Assembly (NCBI GenBank): GCA_963281155.1
Contig: CAUJLY010000002.1
Coordinates: 6,944,001 to 7,008,000 of the forward strand
Reading direction: 5' to 3'
DNA: 64,000 nucleotides
From: Rhabditophanes sp. KR3021
Lineage: Eukaryota; Nematoda; Chromadorea; Rhabditida; Alloionematidae
Shown: positions 22,402 to 32,272 of the stretch, piece after piece
How positions within the stretch are numbered: position 1 is the stretch's first letter
Layout: every line of letters starts with the position of its first letter
Translations under genes and position numbers: made by a program
Notes under the pieces: generated by a model
Database searches by the model: none
Told to the model about the DNA's origin: nothing
Seen by the model: the letters and a program-made list of their open reading frames with translations, nothing else

Positions 22402-25400
22402 ATGCTAGTACCCTGCGTCATTTGCGCTTTAAAATTAGACTCAACAACAAATTCCGAACTTACTGAAATGGAGGCTGGGTTCGAAATGCGGAACCATTTA
22501 ATTGCCGAACATTCTACCTACGTAGCAAAATCCTTCCTCGAACCTGAATCCACATCAAATGTTCATTTCTGGTTGTGCACAAATGTCCTTCACGAAGGAC
22601 CTCCTACCCCGGTGGACGTATCTTCTTTGTTAGTTAATCTCTTGAAAACACCTTCTCCAAATGAAAATTTGCATTCTTTATTTAGACATGAGGATGATGA
22701 ACCCAAGTCTACTTTTAATCTCAAAGATTATATGGACATTAAGGTAGATTTTTCAAGGAAAGAACCTGGCAAATTGGCTAATAATAATGATTATATTGCT
22801 TCTGACTTGATAACGACGTTTGCGAGAGTGGCTAAGGAAAGTAACAATTTTGATCCAATGGCGATAGTTAGTTCTTTTGATTTGGGGATAGTTAGGGAGA
22901 ATGGTGGAAGGAGTGTGGATGAACATCCGGCGTTGCCCCCACCTGAGGGGATTGATTTGAAGGATGACAGGATTTGTCATTTGTGCTGGTAAGTTCAATT
23001 TAAGTTGTTCATTTTTTCATTTTCATTTATAGGGAAGATTCACGCTACCCTGGTCAGTTATTTATTATTGGAAATTAAATGTGGGAACAAAATAGTTTTC
23101 GGATTCTCCGACATAAAACACATTTTTCTCAGAGTCTTCGTAGATGGTGATAACACTATCACCGTTTATTGGATTAATCAAAAAGTATAAATAAGTTTTG
23201 TTCAAACAATTTGGACATTGAAGTTGATCATCACATACTTCCTCGCAATAACGGTATGGAATGTGTTTAGCTAATGCACCTTTTTTATTACCCAATACCA
23301 TCTTGGCTCCTTTTCTTCCAAAAGTCAACGATATTTCACTAACGATAGGTGACTCTTTTCCTGACGGCTCTTAACTTAACTGTTTCATCCCAATAGATAA
23401 AGATATTTTATCCTTATTTCTTTTCCTCATTTTCCACCATGGCTTAACGGCAGTTGAGTGAGTGTTCAACTAAATAAATAGAAAATAATTAGTAAACAAC
23501 ATAAAATAAAAATTTATAAGATTATAGCTGATCCCATAGAATAAAAGATGCTTTCAAGACGGTACGATAAATAGAATCAGTTTAGGCGGAAGCGTTGGTC
23601 TTGAGATAAAGCATTGACCCAAGGTGTCTTTTTAGAACTTACTGATAGAATTTTCTATCTTAATAACACAAGCAGTTGCAAATGAGAGTATAAAGACCTT
23701 ATTATTAATATAAAATACAGCACATATATAAATTTGAATGTGAGATTATAAAGTATGCAATAGTTTATAGGATTGTACCACTTACTGCAAATATATTAAA
23801 TTATGTCCAATTGTTTAACTAACCCTTTTTAGGAAGACATATTGCTCAAAGACATTTAAAAAAAGCTCTATACGAATGTCCATTGTGCAAAAACTTTGGT
23901 TCGTATGAATCTTGTACTGTCGTCAAACACATAAACAAATGCCATGCAGGTGATGCTTCAAATGTGGTTCCAATATCAAATATAGATATTTATAGAGATG
24001 AAATCGAAGAACTTCAGGTAAATCAATATAAAAACATAAAATTAATTTAAATGCTGTCATTCAAATCCACGAAGGATACCCCAGCTTTTATCTGATTCGC
24101 AATAGCTGATGCTGCTACTCCAACCGATTGTACTGCACTTAAACTTGATTCGTGAATGGCAACAATTTCGCCATCTTCATCTAACTGAATTGCCTGTCTT
24201 GCATTTCCGCTTAAACAATTTTCTTTAATGGTTGCCCATTTTAGATTAAGGACAAAGTTGTTCTTTTTATTTTTGTGGTCGATTTGTGGCTTGACTTCAG
24301 GACTCTCAATGAATGTCAAGCCAGCAAGAGAGTGAACATAATAAGATCTTCTTCTATAGTTAAAGCTTTTAATAGTCATGGCATAATATCCAACTGGAGT
24401 AGTTGCCGGTTGAAGAGGTCTTTGCATACTAAAATTTCCAACATTGCCGAAGTTCGAAGCTTCGTAGTTTTGAACCACTCCTTGCCATAAGATTCTTCTC
24501 GATTCAACTGTAGTAAAGTTATCCTCCATGTCATTCACAATACCTTCATAGACATTATCAGCAGCCCTATTCTTTGACCAAATAATGATGGCTGAGGCAT
24601 TTCTATCTCCAGTACTCGATCATTCTTTGGTTATGGTGGAAGTAGAGTGTTAGAAACTTCCGAATCTAAGGATAGATTTAGGAAAGGCAGTAAAGTCAAT
24701 GTTGAGCCATTTGATGTTATTTGATTATTAGGTCACTTGGCAATCTACTTACCTTGCTTGACACATAGACATCTCTTTCAGGATCAGGGAAGATACATTC
24801 CCGTAAATTTTGGTTGTTGTCTCGTTTCTCTTCAAGGATAGAGCACAACATGATAGAACTTTACTTTGGTACCCCTACTTCTGTTTCATTACATATCCAG
24901 CGAACTATCAACTCACAATTTATCTCATTATCTGTGTAGTAGGGAATTGCGTACCAATTATATGAATTCTAAATAGATAACAAATATACTGTGAATATTA
25001 ACTCACCCTATTGTCAAAGTAATCAGACATAATAATTGAGGCTAACAAAAAAAAAGTAGCCTGAATTATTTTCTTTAAAAGCAAGAGTCGAAAAGAATGA
25101 CTGTCCAAAAGATGGTATAACATGTAAAATTACCTTTTTCATAAAATTAAAAAACATACTTTTTGTTATTGACAACTTCTTTAAATACCTAACATTTTGT
25201 ATGATCAGAGGAAATGCTTCCCTAATAGACCAATGAAGTTGATTAAGAAGGTTCCTGTTTTGTCAAAGCCAAGGGAAAGGCATCAATGCAAGATTTGTGA
25301 TTACCAGGTAACATTTATTAAAAAGTTATTCTAAAAATGAGACATTACAAAATATGGTGACAACATTAAAGTAGCCAAAAAGGATAGCAAATGATCTTAT

Positions 25401-27930
25401 CATAAATTAACACAAGTATTAGCAAGTAGGGTGAATTTAACAAACTTCCATCCAATTACTTTTGAACCTGACTCAATCATTTTTAGTTCTCTGCTTACAT
25501 AAAACTAAATTGTTTTAAGTGAAGCTTTCTTTGTCGTACATAATGATTTTTGAGGATTCGGGTTTTATGATTTGTTGCTTGGTTAATATAAGTTCAAAAA
25601 TAATTTTTAATTTATAAGGTATATAGAGTGTTGGTCGCTAAAGCGACTTAATGGTTTAAACGACTTTGAAAGCCGCTAAAATCTGCTTCAAATGAGCGTG
25701 TTTGATAAGTGAGTTCTAGGGACTTTAAGCAATTTTAGAAAATAATAAATGTTGAAAGCTAAATTTGGTAAAAGGTTTCATTTTTGCCATAAACTATCTG
25801 AAATATCAAATTACTTATGGAAAATAATATCAATTGTAATTGAAAACAAACTCGCTTAACCCACCAAGTCTTTTATACAAGCGACTTTGTGTACTAAAGA
25901 ATGAGTATCTTTTTAATTTTAAAAATATTAAATTGTGATTATAGGTTGCTCAATCAGACAGGCAAAGACATGTATATCATCGACATTTGGCAAAAGATCG
26001 GATTTTTGAATGTCCGTTGTGTGATTTTTCCAGGTTCGTTTCTTTATCATTTATTTAAAATGGAACTTTAACAAATAAGAGTTGATGTTGTTTAACTCAC
26101 ATAAGTGAGTAGAAATATTTGATTAAGGGTTAAAGATGATGGTATCTTAAATGTCTTGCATTCATATGATGGCAAAGTAGTAAAAAGATTTGTTATTCAG
26201 TGATTGTACTAAAATGAATAAAATTTATTTTGCAGCAATTACGATTTGCATCGAGTCAAATGGCACATTAAATGGATTCACAAAGAAGATGGGCAAGGCT
26301 TAGAACCAGTATCACACGAAAGCCTATACCGCGAAGAAATAGACCAACTGAACGAGCAATCCTTTCCTGGCTGGCAACACCGAAAAAGGCCTTATTGGTG
26401 GATTGAATCAAGTTCCAGTCCCACCAAAGATGAGCCCGAAACCTTTGCCAGTCTCCAAAAAAAAGTAAAATTAGAAGTTGAAGCTGCTGGTCAGGTTGTT
26501 TTAACCAAATTACCTTCTGACATAACTGAATGGACTTGTCAAGTTTGTTTTAAAGAATTTAAGCCCAGTTCTAATTTTTTGAGGCATGTTGCCAAGGATC
26601 ACTTGTCTTTTCCATTGTATCAATGCTCGATTTGCTTGGGGTATGGTGGGCAAGATTCTTATGAGATAAGATCCCATATGATGAAGGTTCATAATGATCA
26701 TACTTCGGAACCTAAGAGTAATATTGAAGGGAATGCAGAGGAGATTCAGAGTATGTATAACAAATGTTTCCCGGGACGTAAATTTAGACTCGAAAAAAGA
26801 GGGATGGATGTTGAAAAAATAGCGGCAATAGATGATGTAAAAATCAAATGTCGAGAATGTGAAATGGAGATGAAATTAGATGATCGACAAGTTCATGTTT
26901 ATAGACATCATCTAAAAGAAGCCAAATTATATCAATGTCCCCACTGTGATTTTAGTACGTTTAAAAGTTTATTAAAATAGTAGTTTAACAAATACTTTAT
27001 TACTAAGTATTCTGAGCATACAAATATCCTAGTATTATAAGTTGTTGTTTTCATAATAATAATGTGAAGTGATGACATTTAAACAAAAATGAACGAGTAT
27101 TTCTTAAATTTTTTAAGTTTTGTTCTTTGATCTTAAATATGGGGACATCTAAAATACCCTTCAGTTAATATTAAAAAATGATTGCAGGTCATCATGCATG
27201 CTCAAGTGAAGTTAAAAATCATCTCAAATATCTGCATCCGGACAAACCAAACTCAAATCCGATGTATAATTTAACCAAATTTGGGAAACAAATAAGTGAA
27301 TGGAATGAACGGTGTTTTCCAGGATGGATTAATAGACGTTTGCCTACAAATTCTATAGAAGACTTTAATTTATGTCGATTATGTAATGAAGAGGTTAGGC
27401 AAACTTCAAGACATATTGCTGAAAAACATTTGAATATCCCACTTCATCAATGCCCACTATGTGAATATGGAGCAGCTGAGTCAAGACTTGTAGTGAGACA
27501 TATGAAAAATCAACATAAAGCAGAAGATGTAAATGAGTTGGTTCCCATAGCAAATGTAGTTCAAAGAAGACAAGAGTTTTCAAACATCCATGACGTTTGT
27601 TTTCCTGGCCGTCCAAAAAGACTAACTCATATCACCATCAGTGATGAGGGTAGACGAACAAAATGTAAGCAATGCGGTCTGACTGTGTCTAAAAAGAAAC
27701 GACTTTCTCATATGCTCGAATTTCATGTAAATATTGTCAGTTACAGATGTGTGTTTTGTGATTTTTCACATTCCTTTGACAGGATCAGCGTTGATTATCA
27801 TATGCGTGAAGCCCATCGAGACGCTGTAGAAGGTGAAGTACATGCTTATGAGGAGTATAAGAATCATTTGCCTGAGTTGGAGGATTGTGGAAAGTTGTGT
27901 TTTAATGATAGTGCTTTTGACATGGATTGA
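22402..27930 (+). CDS. C2H2 zinc-finger protein with repeated finger-pair/CFPGR modules
   Basis: Seven exons: 22402-22988, 23033-23052, 23833-24017, 25209-25307, 25945-26033, 26236-26954, 27188-27930; all phases fit, 2,442 nt, 813 residues. After a non-repetitive N-terminus with one C-x2-C...H-x4-H finger come about five modules of the same plan: C-x2-C, R-rich linker, H-x3-4-H, then C-x2-C...H-x4-H, then 15-25 residues ending in CFPGR or a variant (CFPNR, SFPGW, CFPGR, CFPGW, CFPGR). Examples: CPLCKNFGSYES, CPLCDFSSNYDL, CPLCEYGAAES. Likely a nuclear DNA- or RNA-binding protein; I cannot name an orthologue. Exon 2 is only 20 nt and uses a GTCAGT donor. Introns 2 and 3 hold minus-strand elements. 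ATG 22402 follows a TTTCCAG acceptor. Confidence 0.75.
23033..23052 (+). other. 20-nt microexon of the zinc-finger gene
   Basis: Without it exon 1 (phase 2) cannot join exon 3 (which needs phase 1), and the frame stops. With it the peptide reads ...HLC-WEDSRYPG-RHIAQRHL, which has the same finger spacing as the other modules. Acceptor CATTTATAG, donor CCTG|GTCAGT. Confidence 0.7.
23062..23376 (-). pseudogene. antisense coding-like fragment in zinc-finger intron 2
   Basis: On the minus strand a frame is open from an acceptor-like TTAAG near 23377 to TAA near 23063, about 100 codons, without a good ATG at its 5' end (ATG within at about 23301). It is basic at first (FGRKGAKMVLGNKKGALAKH), then has C..C-x2-C (CEEV, CPNC) and an acidic beta-like end. 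This resembles the N-terminal zinc-binding modules of nematode transposon-derived proteins (FLYWCH-like), but the match is weak. It may be an exon of a larger element or a remnant. Confidence 0.3.
24047..24529 (-). CDS. NUMOD4-HNH-NUMOD1 homing-endonuclease-like protein
   Basis: 160 residues from ATG 24529 to TAA 24047, antisense in zinc-finger intron 3. NUMOD4 region near residues 14-58: W...V.NYEASNFGNVGNF and a GYYAMTIKS strand. HNH region near 64-106: VHSLAGLTF, PQIDHKNKKNN (D84-H85, N90-N91), NLKWATIKEN. NUMOD1-like helix-turn-helix near 113-150: DEDGEIVAIHESSLSAVQSVG. This is the domain order of stand-alone HNH endonucleases of phages, bacteria and large DNA viruses, which cut DNA and spread into alleles. 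The catalytic residues look intact. Coding-like sequence continues upstream in the same frame to about 24605, and broken exons lie further upstream, so the present ATG may be a secondary start. Confidence 0.7.
   Translation of the reverse strand: MEDNFTTVESRRILWQGVVQNYEASNFGNVGNFSMQRPLQPATTPVGYYAMTIKSFNYRRRSYYVHSLAGLTFIESPEVKPQIDHKNKKNNFVLNLKWATIKENCLSGNARQAIQLDEDGEIVAIHESSLSAVQSVGVAASAIANQIKAGVSFVDLNDSI
24541..25030 (-). pseudogene. broken upstream exons of the intronic HNH gene
   Basis: Minus strand. ATG at 25030 begins an 8-codon exon (25007-25030), donor AGG|GTGAGT, acceptor ATCTATTTAG, then an exon 24753-24968 with a TAA stop in frame at 24861-24863 and a good donor AAG|GTAAGT at its end. 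The next acceptor (TATCCTTAG, near 24690) leads into sequence whose coding-like parts lie in different frames until the frame that enters the HNH protein (from about 24605, containing IIIWSKN). Splice sites are good but the reading frame has at least one stop and one frame change. I do not recognise the upstream protein. It shows that the HNH unit once belonged to a longer, intron-bearing gene. Confidence 0.4.
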
Positions 27931-28136
27931 TACTTTTTAATAAATTTTTAATTGTGACTGAATCCATTATTTTTATGTACATATTTAGAAAGTCCTAAAG
28001 AGTATTTGGTTATTTAGTCGGTGGAGTGGCAAAAATCAATGGCTGTGAGCAACTTTTGCTTCTTTTTGATCTCCTTCTAAATTTTTGACACATTCAAAGA
28101 TTTTGTTAATTTAAAAAAAGGTTATTGATACAAGTT

Positions 28137-28802
28137 TTAATAGAATGTGTGTCGAGTTCTATTTAAAGAACAACAAATAACGATATGTTTAGAAGTAAGA
28201 ATGATTTTATTAGGACAAAAGTTTTCCATACTGCACTCATAGTTTCTCTTTGTATATAAAACATAAAAAACGTGCATATTAACTACCAAAACGCCAACAA
28301 TGTCTATAAGAAAATATTCCGTTAATCTTGGAATCAAACGTATTGGCGTAATATGTGTGATGGCAACAAGAAATGAAGCTAAAAGTGTTGATATAAGTGA
28401 GGCAAATATTAATGTAGCAAATTTTTTGTTTTCATAGAGTTGATATCTGAATTAATAATTACAATTTTCATAAGAACTAACCTATAACTCAAATTGGTTT
28501 TATTGGCATATTCTTCCTCAAACCATTTTAATTGCTTCAAATAGAAAAATATGAATGTGATAAAACTACTACAAATGTAAATAACTGCTATTTACTGCAG
28601 ATAAAAATTGCACACATAACCTAAAAACAATTTAAAAAAGCAAATTGTTATAAAACTTACCAAATAAGTGATTAAGTACAATAAACGAGTTGAAAATAAA
28701 ACTAACAAAGTCAAACAAGATTATGGATTTAAAGAAACTCATTTGATCATAACGTTTTGAAAAAATAATCCCCAATGATCTTTCTAGTGCAATATCACAA
28801 AA
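28137..28802 (-). pseudogene. serpentine (7TM) chemoreceptor fragment lacking its 5' part
   Basis: Three exons on the minus strand: 28661-28802, 28482-28587, 28137-28446. They read through and end in TAA. The first residues, CDIALERSLGIIFSKRYDQ, match the end of helix 3 and second loop of nematode serpentine receptors (an ER...A..F...Y pattern). Four hydrophobic segments follow (FKSIILFDFVSFIFNSFIV; YICSSFITFIFFYL; TLIFASLISTLLASFLVA; IDIVGVLVVNMHVFYVLY), so helices 4-7 are present and 1-3 absent. No credible upstream exon lies before the tRNA cluster at 28985. It is a truncated gene or depends on missed exons. Confidence 0.5.
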
Positions 28803-28984
28803 CTTATCATATTATAAAGTAATTCTTTAATCATTTTAATAAAATGTATATTTAATAATATTACATTGATGGAGAAAAATATGTGATAATTTTTTAATTG
28901 CTGCGATTGTTTATTTTGTGTCTCGTTATTTATTTTGAGACAAAACAACACCCTAATTAGTTTTGATATGTATACAAAAAATAT

Positions 28985-29056
28985 GATCCCGGGCGGTCTC
29001 GATCCGCCGGCCTTCTGTGTGTTAGACAGATGTGATAACCACTACACCACGGGAGC
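28985..29056 (-). tRNA. tRNA-Val (AAC), somewhat divergent
   Basis: Cloverleaf on the minus strand beginning GCTCCCG. Anticodon arm TCTGT-CTAACAC-ACAGA gives AAC. The T arm GGCGG-ATCGAGA-CCGCC has A in place of the usual first T of the loop, and acceptor pair 2-71 is a C-T mismatch. Box A (TGGTGTAGTGG) is good. It may be a functional but diverging copy or a tRNA-like relic. Confidence 0.75.
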
Positions 29057-29151
29057 TTGTGCTATAAAAGAAGTTCCATTTTCATTTAGGTGTTTATGTA
29101 TCAATTTTTGGAAATAATTGACGTAATTATAATTAATTGCCAAAAAGATAT

Positions 29152-29222
29152 GCGTCCGAGGGGAATCGAACCCCTATCGCGTGCTTGGAAGGCGCGCATG
29201 CTGACCATTACACCACGGACGC
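29152..29222 (-). tRNA. tRNA-Gly (TCC)
   Basis: Minus strand. Acceptor GCGTCCG pairs fully with CGGACGC; loop CTTCCAA gives TCC; T arm AGGGG-TTCGATT-CCCCT. The anticodon stem CGCGC/GCACG has one C-A mismatch in its middle. Confidence 0.9.
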
Positions 29223-29380
29223 TGATATCTGTTAAGTATGTCCTTTTTGTTTCTGGACAAATTTCATATTTGTCTAATAAAATGCTTATTCAACAGACTT
29301 TTTAAATCTTACATGCAAGCAAGCGTTCCTTCCAAATATTCTCTTTTATTGGACGTCTTCAATCTAAAAAGTAAAAAATA

Positions 29381-29452
29381 TTCCCATGCCGGGAATCGGA
29401 CCCGGGCCGCGTGGGTGAAAGCCACGAATCCTAACCACTAGACCACATGGGA
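29381..29452 (-). tRNA. tRNA-Glu (TTC)
   Basis: Minus strand. Acceptor TCCCATG pairs with CATGGGA, anticodon loop CTTTCAC gives TTC, D arm GGTCTAGTGGTTAGGA, T arm CCGGG-TCCGATT-CCCGG. Close to the usual metazoan Glu tRNA. Confidence 0.95.
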
Positions 29453-29635
29453 GATGCAAGTTATTTACACAACTTCCATCACTGTTTTAAATGTAGTTAA
29501 CATCTTCCACATTGAAATTGTTCTTTTATGATCACAATTTTACAACTAACACGATTTCAATAAATATTTACACAGCTTATCCATCCAAAATCAAATCCCT
29601 CCAAATTTGTTTAAAAACTAAAATATCCCCACAAT

Positions 29636-29707
29636 GCCTTATTGGCTCAGGGGTAGAGCGTCTGTCTAGTAAACAGAAGGTCGCTGGTTCGATTCCAGCA
29701 TAAGGCA
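29636..29707 (+). tRNA. tRNA-Thr (AGT)
   Basis: Plus strand. Acceptor GCCTTAT pairs with ATAAGGC, anticodon arm TCTGT-CTAGTAA-ACAGA gives AGT, T arm GCTGG-TTCGATT-CCAGC. All stems are intact. It is the only plus-strand member of the cluster. Confidence 0.95.
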
Positions 29708-29769
29708 ATACTTTTTGCACATTTATTTAAATTTTGACGAAAGTGTTGATCCAAAAGTTGCAAAAAGCA

Positions 29770-29841
29770 AGGTTCCACCGAGATTTGAACTCGGGTCGCA
29801 GGATTCAAAGTCCTGAGTGCTAACCGCTACACCATGGAACC
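29770..29841 (-). tRNA. tRNA-Gln (TTG)
   Basis: Minus strand. Acceptor GGTTCCA pairs with TGGAACC, anticodon loop CTTTGAA gives TTG, T arm CCGAG-TTCAAAT-CTCGG. Intact. Confidence 0.95.
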
Positions 29842-30084
29842 ATATATTCTTTTATTTATCTTAATTTCGCTTTAAAAACGGACTACTGACTTGAATTAAA
29901 GTCATTGTGATGATTAGAAAGAGAGTTACTTATTGTTAAACTACTATTGTTAAGTTGTGCGATTTGCACAAACTTTTTAGTGGGTAAATAAATAGTTTTA
30001 TTTGTTTAAGTTAAATAAGTTAGCATTAAAGCGTTATATATTAGCTTTAACATGTAATAAATTAATGTGTATTAATTAAGTTGC

Positions 30085-31218
30085 TTAAAAACAAAAGTTT
30101 GAAGTTGAACAAGCTTCGGTTTCAAATATGTAAGGCAAATTATTTCCATCACAATCCTCGTTACGCCACTCAGATCTAGTATCCATATATGCACATGAAT
30201 TACTCTTAGTGATTACTCCTGGGGCAAAATTCGTGTATCCTTGGGAAGCATCTGATCCACTTTCCCATTGCCAATCGCTTGCATTTCTTAATTGATTAAG
30301 ACCAATATGCATTTGCATTGGTATTCTAGTAAATTTCGAAATATAAGATTGCTTTTCCTTTGTTCGAATAGTAACTAATAATGCATTTGATTCGGCAGCT
30401 GTCTCTCTAGCAGAATTATATGTTGTAGCACTTTCCTCAAAGTAAACACAGTCAGCTGATGCAAAGCAAGCATCAGTAGCACGAATGTATTTAACAAATG
30501 GAGAAATACAATAGCAATTTAATCTCAAGAGACTTTTTCGAATATTTTCATGCACTTTTCCATCATTGTCAAATGATGCACATGGCGAAGAGATTCCTGT
30601 AGGAGATAATGGACCACTTTCTTGAAAATTTAAACGTATAGTCATAATTTCAGTTCCACCATTTTTAATACCAGCAGCAGTTCTACAAACTTCCGAAGAT
30701 GCCAACATATTATCAGGACAATCAACATCAGTTTCAGAGGTAAAAAGAATGATAACTTTCTTATAATTTTGATTTCTGGTTGGATCTCTCTTTTGAGAGT
30801 TTAATAGATAATCAGCTTTGAACAAAGCCCTACCAATGTTAAGTGTATAACCAGCTTTTGGGTTATACTTTAGTTTCATTAAGCCAGCATAAGCTTCCTT
30901 AACCGAACCAAAGTCGACAAGATCATTAATTATTGTGGCATCTGTTCCAGCAGTCATATAAGCTATGCGAGTTGCCTGAGGTATTTGTTGTGAAATTTGT
31001 ATAGTTGTTTTCAGTAAAGGTAGAACAAGTCCTTTTTCATCATTAAAAGCAACAGAACTTCCGACTCCATCAGATGAGTCAAAAACAAGGACAATGTCAA
31101 GATAAAGACCAGTAATGTTGTCTGAACACATTCTTTCAACTCCATTAGATTGTTTTTTACTTTCAAATGGAAATGCATAAATAGCTGCCAAGAAAAGTAA
31201 AGAAATGGTCGTTTTCAT
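30085..31218 (-). CDS. secreted VWA plus C-type lectin domain protein
   Basis: Single exon, 377 residues. A signal peptide (MKTTISLLFLAAIYAFP) is followed by a von Willebrand A-like domain near residues 38-225, where DIVLVFDSSDGVG replaces the DxSxS MIDAS motif (DSSDG keeps only part of the metal site), then a C-type lectin domain near 245-372 with FEESATTYNSARETA, WQWESGSDA, NFAPG and the terminal WRNEDCDGNNLPYIFE signature. VWA-CTL fusions of this kind are abundant secreted proteins of nematodes, often intestinal and induced by microbes. The QPD/EPN sugar-binding triplet is not seen, so carbohydrate binding is uncertain. The ATG is the first in frame after the TATA-like TTTTATACTCG stretch upstream. 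Confidence 0.85.
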   Translation of the reverse strand: MKTTISLLFLAAIYAFPFESKKQSNGVERMCSDNITGLYLDIVLVFDSSDGVGSSVAFNDEKGLVLPLLKTTIQISQQIPQATRIAYMTAGTDATIINDLVDFGSVKEAYAGLMKLKYNPKAGYTLNIGRALFKADYLLNSQKRDPTRNQNYKKVIILFTSETDVDCPDNMLASSEVCRTAAGIKNGGTEIMTIRLNFQESGPLSPTGISSPCASFDNDGKVHENIRKSLLRLNCYCISPFVKYIRATDACFASADCVYFEESATTYNSARETAAESNALLVTIRTKEKQSYISKFTRIPMQMHIGLNQLRNASDWQWESGSDASQGYTNFAPGVITKSNSCAYMDTRSEWRNEDCDGNNLPYIFETEACSTSNFCF

Positions 31219-31371
31219 GGTTGAATGATAATTTAAATTAATATCATTCTTTTATACTCGAAAATTAAGTCTTATACTGATTACAATTGTTTATTTAAGA
31301 ATACAAATATTTAGAAATAAGCGACTTTCAAAAATAAGTTATCAATTTAAGATTAGACGATGATAAAACAA

Positions 31372-31665
31372 TTATAATTTTTTCATAAAAAATGAAAGGT
31401 TTTCATTGTTGAATAAAACGTCAAACAGAGTCTTGTCATCGTATTTTGAACGGTAATTGTATGAATCAGAATTAAAATTATTCAGGTATAAGCTGTTGTA
31501 TAGAGCATATAATGAATTATCAAATTGATTTGAAGCATGAGTATCTGGAGCTTCTTTATTAGAATTAGTGTTACTAGTAGGGTCAGAAAAGCATTCAAGA
31601 TTTTCACTATGAATTTTCTTTAAATAACTATTACATGCTTGCCTGTATTTAATGTCTTCATCCAT
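31372..31665 (-). CDS. hypothetical Asn/Tyr-rich small protein
   Basis: Single 97-codon frame on the minus strand from an ATG, rich in N, S, Y and D, with no signal peptide or known domain. A TATATATGCATA box lies about 60 nt upstream of the ATG. It follows the same strand as the VWA/lectin gene. Not recognised; could be a fast-evolving gene or a chance frame. Confidence 0.35.
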   Translation of the reverse strand: MDEDIKYRQACNSYLKKIHSENLECFSDPTSNTNSNKEAPDTHASNQFDNSLYALYNSLYLNNFNSDSYNYRSKYDDKTLFDVLFNNENLSFFMKKL

Positions 31666-32089
31666 TTTAGTAATTGCACGTAATGATAATTGTAATTGAA
31701 TTAGTTTCTATTTTCACTTTCAATATGCATATATAAGTCCTTGTTATTTACATTTTTTGCTTTCTAAAAATCCAGTTTTTATTTTTTATCATAAACATGC
31801 ACAAAAATATGAAGTAACTGCTAAACCATAAACTAAATAATAACAATTTATACCGGTGATTATAAAGAAAGTAATCATAACAAAATGATTAGCACTATCA
31901 ATAATAAATTATAAAATCATATGTATGGTCAGCTGTATTTATGAATATATTATCATTCTCGTTATTTTTATAGTCACCGCCCATGTACTTATATGTGTAT
32001 ATTCGCACTCACCACGAATATATATGTACCTTCGACCTGAGTTTTTAAAAATAGTTAATTAAATATAAAATAAAATAATGATCATATTG

Positions 32090-32272
32090 TTATTCTTCTT
32101 TGCCATCTAATTTTTCAATAGGAGCATTCAAAGTTTCACCATCATTATTTACCCCATCTAATTGTAAAACTTCATTATCAGAAATGTGTTTGGGCATTAT
32201 TTGAACTTTCGTATGAATCTTGAGCAAGACAGAATGTTTGTTAACATTTACCTTAAAAGGCAATCGTTTCAT
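32090..32272 (-). CDS. hypothetical 60-residue protein (weak)
   Basis: Complete ATG-to-stop frame, basic N-terminal half and acidic C-terminal half (ending DGKEE). No domain, no splice context. Composition is more protein-like than the surrounding frames, but nothing else supports it. Confidence 0.2.
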   Translation of the reverse strand: MKRLPFKVNVNKHSVLLKIHTKVQIMPKHISDNEVLQLDGVNNDGETLNAPIEKLDGKEE

